In this document: positions 19,521-26,960 of the stretch, one piece after another
Layout: each line of letters opens with the position of its first letter
Position numbering within the stretch: the first letter of the stretch is position 1
Assembly: GCF_017565305.1 (NCBI RefSeq)
Contig: NZ_JAGEKP010000004.1
Location: forward strand, 310,001 to 374,000
Direction: 5' to 3'
DNA length: 64,000 nucleotides
Source: Leifsonia sp. TF02-11
GTDB taxonomy: Bacteria > Actinomycetota > Actinomycetes > Actinomycetales > Microbacteriaceae
Position numbers and translations under genes: made by a program
The notes under the pieces: generated by a model
The model's input: the letters and a program-made list of their open reading frames with translations, nothing else
Databases searched by the model: none
Told to the model about the DNA's origin: nothing

Positions 19521-20372
19521 TCAGCGGGCGACGGTCTCGCCGTCGCTCCACCAGAGCACCCGCTTGCGCACGATGGCGAGCAGCGAGACGAGCACGACGC
19601 CCATCACGCAGAGCAGAGCGATGCTGGCCCAGGTCACCGGCAGGTTGGCCTGCGCAGCGGACACGGTGACCAGCGAGCCGAGGCCCGCCTGCTGGCCCGC
19701 TGCGACGAACTCGGCGACCGCGGCGCCGACGATGGCGAGCGGCAGCGCGATCCGGAGGCCGGCGAAGAAGTACGGCATGCTGCCGGGGAAGCGCAGGTGC
19801 CGGAAGATCTCCCAACGGCTGGCGTGGAGCGTGCGCATCACGTCGAGGGCACGGCCGTCGACCTCCCGCAGGCCCGCCAGCGAGTTGACGAGCATCGGGA
19901 AGAAGACGACGAGGCCGGTGACGATGTACTTCGGCGTCATCCCGAAGCCGAACGCCACGACCAGGGCGGGAGCGATCGCCACGATCGGCGTGACCATGAC
20001 CACGACGACGAGCGGCATCACCGCCCGCTCGACGATGTTGAACTCGGCCATCACGACCGCGAGCAGGAAGCCGGCGAGGATGCCGGCCGCCGCGCCGATG
20101 ACGACCTCCTGCGCTGTCACGAGCAGGTTCGCGGCGTACATTCCGGCGTCGCCCACCAGGCTGGCGCCGATGGCGTCGAGCGTGGGGATGACGTACGGGT
20201 TGTTCAGGGCCACCAGCTGCCAGAGCACGGCGGCGATCACGAACGCGATGAGCGGAGGGAGCCAGAGTCCGATCCTCGTGCGCTTGGCGAGCCCCGGCCG
20301 GGCGGATGCCCCCGACCTCGCGGCCGTGGCGCTCCTGATCCGGGCGGTCGCCATCGTCGGCGTCTCAGACAT
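19521..20372 (-). CDS. ABC transporter permease (SsuC/TauC/RibX type)
   Basis: A 283-residue permease of the BPD inner-membrane type with about six membrane segments (for example WLPPLIAFVIAAVLWQLVAL at the N-terminus). The cytoplasmic EAA-like loop is FRHLRFPGSMPYFFAGLRIALPLAIVGAAVAEF. This family imports nitrate, sulfonates, taurine, thiamine precursors or riboflavin. The ATG overlaps the ATPase stop by eight bases. The adjoining NMT1/THI5-like binding protein and flavin genes make riboflavin (RibXY-like) the favoured cargo. Confidence 0.88.
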   Translation of the reverse strand: MSETPTMATARIRSATAARSGASARPGLAKRTRIGLWLPPLIAFVIAAVLWQLVALNNPYVIPTLDAIGASLVGDAGMYAANLLVTAQEVVIGAAAGILAGFLLAVVMAEFNIVERAVMPLVVVVMVTPIVAIAPALVVAFGFGMTPKYIVTGLVVFFPMLVNSLAGLREVDGRALDVMRTLHASRWEIFRHLRFPGSMPYFFAGLRIALPLAIVGAAVAEFVAAGQQAGLGSLVTVSAAQANLPVTWASIALLCVMGVVLVSLLAIVRKRVLWWSDGETVAR

Positions 20373-21150
20373 GGGTCTCCTCCATCACGCTGTGCAGGGT
20401 GCGGCGCACGTGGCCCTCGAGATCGCGGAACTCGTCCGTCGCGTACGCCTCCACCGACCGCGGGCGCGGCAGGTCGACGTCGATCACCTCGGCGATGCGG
20501 CCGGGGTGGGCGGCCATGACGACGATGCGGTCGGAGAGCATGATCGCCTCCGGCACCGAGTGGGTGACGAACAGCACCGACTTGCGGTTCGACTGCCAGA
20601 ACTCGAGTAGTCCGAGCCGCTGCTGGTCGCGGTTCATCTCGTCGAGCGCGGAGAACGGCTCGTCCATCAGCAGCACGCCGGGGTCGAACACGAACGCCCG
20701 GGCGATCGCCGCCCGCTGCTGCATGCCTCCGGACAGCTGCGACGGATACTTGTGGAGCGCGTGACCGAGCCCGAACGAGGTCAGCAGCTCCTCCGGCTGA
20801 CGCAGAGCGCGTCCGGCGTTCGCCTTCGGGTTGATCCGCATCGGCAGGCGCACGTTGTCGAGGACCGTCTTCCAGGGCAGCAGCGCCGGGGACTGCGGGA
20901 CGAGCCCGATGAGTTTGTCCCTGGTCGCGGTCTTGACGCTCTCCCCGTCGACCGCGACGGTGCCCTCGTCGGCCGGGATGAGCCCGGCGACGATCTTGAG
21001 CAGAGTCGACTTGCCGCAGCCGCTCGGGCCGATCACCGAGACGAACTCGCCGCGGCCGATCGTCAGGCTGACGTCGTCGAGGACGGTCGTGCGGTTCCCT
21101 TCCGGGCCGAAGCTCTTGGAGACTCCGGAGATCGCCACTCCGCCGGTCAT
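20365..21150 (-). CDS. ABC transporter ATP-binding protein
   Basis: A 261-residue nitrate/sulfonate-type ABC ATPase. Walker A GPSGCGKST lies at residues 41-49, the signature LSGGMQQR near 140 and Walker B VLLMDEPFSALD near 160, with the switch histidine in FVTHSVPEAI. The start at 21150 overlaps the binding-protein stop by four bases (ATGA). The frame continues upstream but only this start gives a normal N-terminus. It energises the neighbouring permease. Confidence 0.93.
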   Translation of the reverse strand: MTGGVAISGVSKSFGPEGNRTTVLDDVSLTIGRGEFVSVIGPSGCGKSTLLKIVAGLIPADEGTVAVDGESVKTATRDKLIGLVPQSPALLPWKTVLDNVRLPMRINPKANAGRALRQPEELLTSFGLGHALHKYPSQLSGGMQQRAAIARAFVFDPGVLLMDEPFSALDEMNRDQQRLGLLEFWQSNRKSVLFVTHSVPEAIMLSDRIVVMAAHPGRIAEVIDVDLPRPRSVEAYATDEFRDLEGHVRRTLHSVMEETHV

Positions 21151-22256
21151 TTGGCCGGCCAGTCGAGCGTGCCGTTCTTGTACAGGTCGGCGACGAGGGA
21201 GGCGTCCATCATGGTGGAGATCGGCGGCAGGTCCTTGACCCCGCCGTACTTCTTGACGAGCGCGTACTCCGGCTTCCATTCGGCCTCGGTCTGCACGCCG
21301 GGCGCTCCGGCCGTGCTCTCCTTCACCCACGTCGACTCGACGCCCCAGGTGCGGGCCTGCTGGTCCTTCGGGAAGGCGGAGCCCTGGTTGTTGTCGGCGG
21401 CGAGCTTGGAGATCATGTCGACGCACTTCTCGCTGTTGGCGAGGCAGTACTCGACCGCCTTGAGGTCGGCGCGCATGAAGTCGGAGACCACGGCGCGGTT
21501 CTTGGTGAGGAAGTGCGTGTTGACCTCCATCACGTTGTACGTGCCCTTCACGCCGTAGTCCTTTGGGAGGTACTCGGTGAACGGCAGCTTCGCCGCGCGC
21601 AGCTTCTCCGGCTGGTTGGAGGCGTAGCCGACGATCGCGTCGACCTGGCCGCGCGTGACGACGGTCGGGTCGTAGTTGGTCATCTTGACCAGCTCGACCT
21701 TGGAGACGTCGACACCGGCGTCGTCCAGCATCGCGGAGGCGATGGGCGTGAGGTTGATGAAGTAGCCGAGCTTCTTGCCCTCGAGGTCTTTGAGGCTCTT
21801 GACGTTCTCGTTCGCGAAGATCGAGAACGGCGACGTGGTGCCGTAGGTGGCGACCGCGGTCAGGTTCTTGCTGTTCGCGGCGGCGAGCATGACGTCGGAC
21901 GCGGAGCCGAGCGCTGTGAACTGCGCCTGGCCGCTCGCGACGAGCTGCTGTCCGTTCGCGCCGGACGCGTTGATCTCGACATCGAGGCAGAGCGCCTTGA
22001 AGTAGCCGAGCTCCTTGGCGAGGAACACGTCCATCTGCCCTGCGCTGGCGGAGTAGCCGTAGCCGGAGATGTAGGTGATCGGCCCGGCCGCGCGGTTGCG
22101 GTCGCAGGACGCCTTGTCGATCAGGACACCTGCGTCGTCGCTGGACGCGGGAGCCCCCGCGTTTCCTGCGCAGCCGGTGAGGACGAGGAGCGCGGCGGCG
22201 AGGCCGACTGCCCCGGCGGCGAGCCGCCGCGTGCTCGAGTGAAGGTGGGGGGTCAC
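21147..22256 (-). CDS. NMT1/THI5-like ABC substrate-binding lipoprotein
   Basis: A 369-residue exported lipoprotein with lipobox VLTGC (Cys29) after a hydrophobic signal. The mature part has the NMT1/THI5 layout: AKELGYFKALCLDVEI, QLVASGQAQF, ASDVMLAAANS, SLKDLEGKKLGYF and GQVDAIVGY. Relatives bind thiamine pyrimidine precursors, sulfonates or riboflavin (RibY). First gene of the importer-monooxygenase operon. The start is GTG with AGGAAGG upstream. The context of riboflavin kinase, flavin reductase and RcaE-like oxygenase suggests riboflavin or a flavin product as ligand. Confidence 0.9.
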   Translation of the reverse strand: MTPHLHSSTRRLAAGAVGLAAALLVLTGCAGNAGAPASSDDAGVLIDKASCDRNRAAGPITYISGYGYSASAGQMDVFLAKELGYFKALCLDVEINASGANGQQLVASGQAQFTALGSASDVMLAAANSKNLTAVATYGTTSPFSIFANENVKSLKDLEGKKLGYFINLTPIASAMLDDAGVDVSKVELVKMTNYDPTVVTRGQVDAIVGYASNQPEKLRAAKLPFTEYLPKDYGVKGTYNVMEVNTHFLTKNRAVVSDFMRADLKAVEYCLANSEKCVDMISKLAADNNQGSAFPKDQQARTWGVESTWVKESTAGAPGVQTEAEWKPEYALVKKYGGVKDLPPISTMMDASLVADLYKNGTLDWPAK

Positions 22257-22303
22257 GGGGATCGGATTCCTTCCTTGCCTACCCGTCGTTGGATGGCACA
22301 GTC

Positions 22304-22332
22304 AAAATAACATAGTCAAGCTTGACGAGCAA
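22304..22332 (-). promoter_or_regulatory. Promoter with palindromic operator in its spacer
   Basis: On the minus strand TTGCTC (22327-22332) and TATTTT (22304-22309) form a -35/-10 pair with a 17-base spacer. The spacer begins with a perfect 12-base palindrome GTCAAGCTTGAC (22315-22326). A repressor there would block RNA polymerase directly. A near copy lies at 17328-17339. Confidence 0.55.
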
Positions 22333-22401
22333 GCATTCCCGGATCGACTGTTGCGCGCCGGCGATCGTCCGGCAGCATCCCGCGCCGCATAGGCTTCCCC
22401 C

Positions 22402-22848
22402 ATGCCGATGTCCACGTACGTGCAGTCCATCCGGGACCGGATCGGACACGACTTCCTGCTCCTCCCCGGCGTCACCGCGGTGATCCGCGACGGCGAGCGC
22501 TTCCTGCTCGCACGTCACGCCGCCACCGAGCTGTGGAGCCTGATCGGCGGCGGCATCGAGCCGGGCGAGGAGCCCTCGGAGGCTCTCCGGCGCGAGGTGC
22601 TCGAAGAGACCGGCGCCGAGATCCGGATCCTCCGACTCGTCGGCGCCTACGGCGGCGACAGCCTGGCAGCCGAGACTCCGAACGGCGACCGCGTGGGGTA
22701 CGTGACCATCGCGTACGAGTGTGAGCTACTCGGCCCGGCGGCACCGGACATGGACGAACTCGTGGAGCTCGCCTGGTTCGACCGCGACGCGATTCCCGCG
22801 CTCGCCCGACACGAGTGGATCGACCGGGTCGTCGCGGACGCCGAGTAG
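22402..22848 (+). CDS. NUDIX hydrolase
   Basis: A 148-residue NUDIX enzyme. The Nudix box GX5EX7REUXEEXGU runs from about residue 50 (GGIEPGEE...ALRREVLEETG). It cleaves a nucleoside diphosphate linked to some other group; the substrate cannot be read from the sequence. TAGGCT lies six bases before the ATG, typical of a leaderless gene. The last 39 bases of the coding region reappear in degenerate form at 24768-24807. Confidence 0.92.
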   Translation: MPMSTYVQSIRDRIGHDFLLLPGVTAVIRDGERFLLARHAATELWSLIGGGIEPGEEPSEALRREVLEETGAEIRILRLVGAYGGDSLAAETPNGDRVGYVTIAYECELLGPAAPDMDELVELAWFDRDAIPALARHEWIDRVVADAE

Positions 22849-22884
22849 CGCTCATGCGGCAGCCGCCGACTAGAGTCCGGTGGC

Positions 22885-23187
22885 ATGGACGACGACGTGC
22901 GTAACGCACGATTCCACCGACCCGTGGTCGTGGCGATGCTGTTCGCGGCCGAGCACAGCGCCGACATCCTCGCCCTCTGCGCTTCTGCAGAGGGCGACGA
23001 CTCGTCACTCCGAGAGGCGATCATGACCGCATGGGGATTCGACGAGGTCCAAGCGGACGCGATCCTCGCAATGCAGGTCCGGCGCTTCACCCCGCGTGCG
23101 ATCGAGCAGTTGCGGGGGTTGCTCGCCGATCTGGACGAACGGATCCGCGGATCCGAGAGGGAGGACGGCGGTACTGTGAACCCATGA
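22885..23187 (+). CDS. Small protein resembling the GyrA/ParC C-gate segment
   Basis: A 100-residue protein of unknown function. From about residue 28 it can be laid against the tower/C-gate helices of DNA gyrase subunit A: ILALCASAE, REAIMTAWGFDEVQADAILAM and QVRRFTPRAIEQLRG parallel the gyrase pattern of a short helix, FGLSE-QAQAILDM, then LRRLT. No catalytic tyrosine region is present, so it is not a topoisomerase. It could bind or mimic gyrase, or the likeness may be structural only. TAGAGT lies eight bases before the ATG. Its stop overlaps the next start (ATGA). Confidence 0.65.
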   Translation: MDDDVRNARFHRPVVVAMLFAAEHSADILALCASAEGDDSSLREAIMTAWGFDEVQADAILAMQVRRFTPRAIEQLRGLLADLDERIRGSEREDGGTVNP

Positions 23188-23348
23188 TGGTCTGGATCCT
23201 CGGCGCCGCGCTGGCGCTCGCGACTGGCACGACGGTCTGGTTCGTCGTGACGGGCAGGAAGAACGGGCCGGGCGAGTACGACATCAGCGCGGAGGACGTG
23301 GCGAGGTACCAGACGTACGGCAAGGACCGCGGAGGCCTGCACGGATAG
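23184..23348 (+). CDS. Small single-pass membrane protein
   Basis: A 54-residue protein whose ATG overlaps the stop of the preceding gene by four bases. One N-terminal membrane segment (VWILGAALALATGTTVWFVV) is followed by a charged tail with YDISAEDVARYQTYGKDRGG. Third-position GC is high, supporting real coding. Function unknown; coupling suggests it works with the GyrA-segment-like protein. Confidence 0.65.
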   Translation: MMVWILGAALALATGTTVWFVVTGRKNGPGEYDISAEDVARYQTYGKDRGGLHG

Positions 23349-23362
23349 TGCGGCAGTCCCGC

Positions 23363-23417
23363 TAGCATCGTGACCAACCGCGACGAAGGGGGACATCCGT
23401 CATGGAATCGAAGCTGC
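23363..23417 (+). repeat. Leader repeat, copy A (shared with 31038-31092)
   Basis: A 55-base stretch from TAGCAT (likely -10) through the ribosome site GAAGGGGGA to the codons for MESKL. It matches 31038-31092 at all but about five positions. It places the same promoter, leader and first residues in front of two otherwise different small membrane proteins. Confidence 0.75.
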
Positions 23418-23701
23418 GACCGAAAGTGGTGCTGTGGTGGGGCATCGGCCTCACCGTCGCCGGAGCGCTCGTCACCCTGCTGCTGCCGCAGCTCGCCTAC
23501 ACGGTCGCCCTGCAGCCGGGCACGGCTACGGGCGTCGACCAGGCCTTGCTCACGCTGGTCAACCTCGTGATCCAGGTCGTCGGGCAGGTCCTGTCACCGC
23601 TCGGCGTCGCACTCATCGCCGCCTCGGTGGTGATGGCGTACGTTGGCGCGCGACTTCCGGCGGCGACTCCTGCGCCGGGACAGGCGCCCGTCGGCCGGTG
23701 A
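23402..23701 (+). CDS. Small two-pass membrane protein (MESKL family A)
   Basis: A 99-residue protein with two predicted membrane segments (VVLWWGIGLTVAGALVTLLL and VLSPLGVALIAASVVMAYVGA) and a proline-rich tail. It begins MESKLRPK, sharing promoter, ribosome site (AAGGGGGA) and first residues with the gene at 31077. Function not recognised. Confidence 0.7.
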   Translation: MESKLRPKVVLWWGIGLTVAGALVTLLLPQLAYTVALQPGTATGVDQALLTLVNLVIQVVGQVLSPLGVALIAASVVMAYVGARLPAATPAPGQAPVGR

Positions 23702-23787
23702 AAGCGGCCGGTGAAGTCGGCCGGTGAAAGCGGATCCGCGCGCTCGGAGCCGTCGGGCTGCGTGCGCGGTCGTCGGCTCCTGCCCGG

Positions 23788-24000
23788 TCAGCTCCCGCCG
23801 CTGAGCGGGCAGAAGTAGTACGTGCTCCCGTCCCGCACGGCGATCCCGGTCGGCAACAGAAAGCCGGTCGGCGCGTAGATGACGCCCCCGCCGAGGGTGC
23901 GACCGCGCGGAACCATGCCCGCGATGTCCGCTGGTCGGGCCTCGGTGTGCGTGTTGCCGCACGTGAAGTCGCGGTCTTCGTACTGCACCCGCGTCGGCAC
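23788..24000 (-). CDS. Small hypothetical protein
   Basis: A 70-residue reading frame from a GTG. Third positions are overwhelmingly G or C and the protein has a non-random make-up (GNTHTEARPADIAGMVP, then GGGVIYAPTGFLLP and STYYFCPLSGG), so it is likely coding. No signal peptide or known motif. Two cysteines and several aromatic residues suggest a compact beta fold. The start is uncertain because no promoter or ribosome site stands out. Confidence 0.5.
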   Translation of the reverse strand: MPTRVQYEDRDFTCGNTHTEARPADIAGMVPRGRTLGGGVIYAPTGFLLPTGIAVRDGSTYYFCPLSGGS

Positions 24001-24082
24001 CGCACTCGGCCGCCGGGGCCTGGTGCGGACGCACCATGTCGGCGGCCCACCCCTAAACTGACGTCATCGGCGAAGGGGGACG

Positions 24083-24214
24083 ATGATGCGACGGGCGGCG
24101 GTAGCGGCGGTCGCCGTGCTGGTCGTCGTGCTCGCGCTGACCGGGTGCGCCGCGACCGCGCGGGTCTACCACCACGACGACCGGCTTCCGGAACCGCACC
24201 TTCCACAGCGCTGA
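24083..24214 (+). CDS. Tiny lipoprotein
   Basis: A 43-residue frame, too small for usual gene finders. AAGGGGGA lies just before two tandem ATG codons, with TAAACT further up as a possible -10. The product has a complete lipoprotein signal ending LALTGC (Cys22) and only about 20 mature residues, with YHHDDR. Function unknown. Confidence 0.6.
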   Translation: MMRRAAVAAVAVLVVVLALTGCAATARVYHHDDRLPEPHLPQR

Positions 24215-24252
24215 GCCGTCGACTCGCTGCTCCGACCAGAAGGGACGACCGA

Positions 24253-24432
24253 GTGATCACACTGCTGGTGCACGCATCATGCGCCAGCCCGCCGCCGAGC
24301 GGGCAGGAATGCAACGACACCGTGGCTCTCGACCTGCCCGTGCCGACGTGGCTGCCGCTCGCGATCCTCGCGGCGATCGTGGTCGTCGGAGTGGTGATCG
24401 CGCTGGTCAGGACGCGCCCGAAGCGCTCGTGA
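24253..24432 (+). CDS. Small membrane protein
   Basis: A 59-residue frame from a GTG with GAAGGG nine bases upstream. A short extracellular-looking part with two cysteines precedes one strong membrane segment (LPLAILAAIVVVGVVIALV) and a basic end RTRPKRS, giving an N-out orientation. It follows the tiny lipoprotein by 38 bases and may share its transcript. Confidence 0.55.
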   Translation: MITLLVHASCASPPPSGQECNDTVALDLPVPTWLPLAILAAIVVVGVVIALVRTRPKRS

Positions 24433-24496
24433 GCGACGGCTGTCCCGACATCCTGCGGGAGCGCACCGACACCGCCCGCAGGTGGAGGATGGCCAG

Positions 24497-24751
24497 ATGA
24501 AGCTGACGCTCGACCTCCACGACATCTACAACCGCGGCGGCGACATCGATCGCGCCCTGCGCGCGGTCATCGCGGAGGCCGTGGCGAAGAAGGCTCCGCT
24601 GGTCGAGATCATCCCGGGGAAGGGATCGGGCGCGCTGAAGAAGAGGGTGCTGCGCTTCCTCGACCAACCCGAGGTCAAGGCGCAGTATCACCGGGTCGAG
24701 AAAGACTCGAAGAACTTCGGCCAGGTGTTCGTGCACTTCCGGTGGAAGTAG
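24497..24751 (+). CDS. Smr domain protein
   Basis: An 84-residue stand-alone Smr domain. It has LDLHD in place of the common LDLHG, the helix DIDRALRAVIAEAVAK, and the core IIPGKGSGALKKRVLRFL, then VKAQYHRV. Smr domains are often nucleases or RNA/DNA binders (MutS2 C-terminus, SmrB). GGAGG lies eight bases before the ATG. Also common as a conserved actinobacterial DNA mismatch-repair-like protein, but a repair role is not shown. Confidence 0.85.
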   Translation: MKLTLDLHDIYNRGGDIDRALRAVIAEAVAKKAPLVEIIPGKGSGALKKRVLRFLDQPEVKAQYHRVEKDSKNFGQVFVHFRWK

Positions 24752-24767
24752 GCGAGTATCCCTCGAC

Positions 24768-24807
24768 CGACGCGAGTGGATCGACCGGGGTCGTCGCGGA
24801 CGCCGAG
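24768..24807 (+). repeat. Degenerate copy of the NUDIX gene 3' end
   Basis: Forty bases matching 22807-22845 (the last codons of the NUDIX gene) with one substitution and one inserted base. In this copy the frame is broken and the stop is lost. It lies just upstream of the P-loop kinase gene. Confidence 0.75.
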
Positions 24808-24849
24808 ACGAGTGACGACGCTCGCCGAGCCGCGACCTAGAGTGGAGCC

Positions 24850-25410
24850 ATGCGGCGACCGACTCTCTTCCTGATGGTCGGCCTGCCGGGGAGCGGCAAG
24901 ACGACCCGCGCGCGCGACCTCGAACGCGAGCACGACGCGATCCGGTTCAGTCCGGACGAGTGGATGAAGCCGCTGTTCGGCGTCAGCGACGTCGACGGTC
25001 GCAGGGATGTCCTCGAAGGCCGGCTCATCTGGACGGCCGGCCAGGTGCTGCGTCGCGGCGGGAATGCGATCCTCGACTTCGGCCTCTGGGGCAGGGACGA
25101 GCGCGCCGCGCTGCACTGGTTCGCCGAGGACTGTGGTGCCGGCGCCAGGACGATCTCTGCGAACGCCGACGCCGAGACGCTGCTGGAACGCGTCAGCCGT
25201 CGTTGGCACGAGGATCCGGACGCCACCTGGGAGATGGACGCGGCCGCCCTCGCCGAGTGGCGCGCGGCCTTCCAAGAACCGGCTGAAGACGAGCTCGCCG
25301 GCACCTGGCACCCCTCGCCACCGGCCGGATTCGCGACCTGGCGGTCGTGGATGGGCGAGCGCTGGCCGACATCGGTGCAAGGCGTCGATCGACCAGTGAC
25401 GCGTCCGTGA
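24850..25410 (+). CDS. AAA_33 / zeta-toxin-like P-loop kinase
   Basis: A 186-residue P-loop protein. Walker A GLPGSGKTT is at residues 11-19, followed by an acidic DEWM near residue 37 and a lid region with ERVSRRWHEDP. The family includes small-molecule and RNA kinases and zeta toxins; no epsilon-type antitoxin is adjacent. The substrate is unknown. TAGAGT lies six bases before the ATG, suggesting a leaderless gene. A remnant NUDIX 3' end precedes it. Confidence 0.85.
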   Translation: MRRPTLFLMVGLPGSGKTTRARDLEREHDAIRFSPDEWMKPLFGVSDVDGRRDVLEGRLIWTAGQVLRRGGNAILDFGLWGRDERAALHWFAEDCGAGARTISANADAETLLERVSRRWHEDPDATWEMDAAALAEWRAAFQEPAEDELAGTWHPSPPAGFATWRSWMGERWPTSVQGVDRPVTRP

Positions 25411-25451
25411 ATACTGCGCTGGCATCCGGACCCGAGTCGCGGCGCGCCTGA

Positions 25452-26960
25452 TCACGCGGACGGCGCTTCGCCCGGCTCCTCCGACCTCCCCAGCCGCGTG
25501 TACGCCTCCGGCTGTCTCCTTCGCAGCCGCAGCGCCCACCACGCTCCGACCGCGCCGAGCACGAACAACGGTCCGACCAGTGCGAGGTTGATCCAGCCGC
25601 TCATCGCGGTCAGCAGGTCGAAGTTCGTCAGCATCAGCCACAGTCCGACGGCCAACCCCAGTCCGCCGAGCGCGGGCGCGACGAACACCCGGAAGGGCGA
25701 GTGGCCCCGACGGTCCCTCCAGAAGAACCGGATGACCGCGAGCATGCAGAGCGCCTGAAGGAAGACGATGCCCACGATGCCCACACCGTTCGTCCAGAGC
25801 AGCAGCTGGAGGTACGGGTCGCCGCCCAGCACGAGCGTGACCAGGATGAGCAGCACCGATCCCCCGCTCACCACGAAGCTCGCCAGAAACGGCGATGCGA
25901 AACGGGGGTGGATCCGCGCGAACGACCGCGGAAGCATCCCGTCACGACCGAGGGCGAACATATACCGCGAGGTCGCGTTGTGGAAGGCGAGAGTCGCCGC
26001 GAAGATGCTGGTCAGCATCAGCACGTCCATCGTCACCTTCGCCCACGGGCCGAGGTACGAGTCGGCGAGCATGAAGTACAGGTTCTGGAAGTCGGCCGAC
26101 CGTGCGTACTTCTCCAGTCCGTCCACGCCGAGCGCCGCCGTCGCCACCCAGGTGATGAACCCGTAGAAGAGCGCGAGGAACGCGACCGCGAGGTACGTCG
26201 CGCGCGGCACCGTGCGGGCCGGCCGCTTCGCCTCCTCCGAATAGATCGCGGTGCTCTCGAAGCCGAGGAAGGCCCCCAGCGCCAGCACGAACATTCCGCC
26301 GGACCTGGGGTTGAAGACATTGGCCGGTGCGAACGGCTCCGCGCTGACGTTCTTCGCACCCTCTGTCGCGAGCACCGCGACCGCCAGGACGACGAGGATC
26401 AGCACCTCCAGCCCCATCAGCACGCCGAGCAATCGGGCGCCGACGGTGATCTGCCGGTAGCCGAGGACGCCGACGACCGCGGCGCCCGCGAGTGCGAACA
26501 CCGACCAGTGGATGTCGACCCCGGTGAGGTCCTTGATCGAGCTCTCCGCGTAGAACCCGAGGAAGCCGAAGAAGCCGAAGCAGATCAACGCGTAGGAGAC
26601 GAGCGCGACGATCGCGCTGCCGGCGCCCGCCGGACGGCCGAGCCCCTTGCCGATGAATGCGTAGAACGCCCCGGCGCTGCGGACGTGCTGCGAGAACGCC
26701 GTCAGCCCGGCGGCGCACAGCAGGTACACCACTCCGGAGAACACGTACGCCCCCGGCGCGCCGATCCCTCCGAGGTTGAAGGCGAGCGGTGCGGCGCCGG
26801 CCATGACGGCCAGCGGTGCCGCCGCAGCGACCACGAAGAACACGATGTCGGTGACTCCGAGGGATCCGCCCTTGAGCCTGCCGGTCGTGGCGTCGCCGGT
26901 CTCCCCCACTGCGCGCGTCGACTGCGTCCCGGCGCCGGGCACCGTGGTCTCGCCGCTCAC
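25452..26960 (-). CDS. APC-family amino acid permease
   Basis: A 502-residue APC superfamily transporter with about twelve membrane segments. The first is in GVTDIVFFVVAAAAPLAVMAG, and GFESTAIYSEEAKRPARTVPRA marks the conserved loop after segment 6. The start is GTG at 26960, overlapping the amidase stop by four bases. The open frame upstream reads antisense-like protein and is ignored. Coupling to an amidase suggests uptake of an amide or amino acid that the amidase hydrolyses, or export of its product. Confidence 0.9.
   Translation of the reverse strand: MSGETTVPGAGTQSTRAVGETGDATTGRLKGGSLGVTDIVFFVVAAAAPLAVMAGAAPLAFNLGGIGAPGAYVFSGVVYLLCAAGLTAFSQHVRSAGAFYAFIGKGLGRPAGAGSAIVALVSYALICFGFFGFLGFYAESSIKDLTGVDIHWSVFALAGAAVVGVLGYRQITVGARLLGVLMGLEVLILVVLAVAVLATEGAKNVSAEPFAPANVFNPRSGGMFVLALGAFLGFESTAIYSEEAKRPARTVPRATYLAVAFLALFYGFITWVATAALGVDGLEKYARSADFQNLYFMLADSYLGPWAKVTMDVLMLTSIFAATLAFHNATSRYMFALGRDGMLPRSFARIHPRFASPFLASFVVSGGSVLLILVTLVLGGDPYLQLLLWTNGVGIVGIVFLQALCMLAVIRFFWRDRRGHSPFRVFVAPALGGLGLAVGLWLMLTNFDLLTAMSGWINLALVGPLFVLGAVGAWWALRLRRRQPEAYTRLGRSEEPGEAPSA

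Noticed and set aside
22257-22401. FMN riboswitch ahead of the importer operon
   Set aside because: The leader between the likely start and the first codon is only about 50 bases, too short, and lacks the conserved helix pattern.
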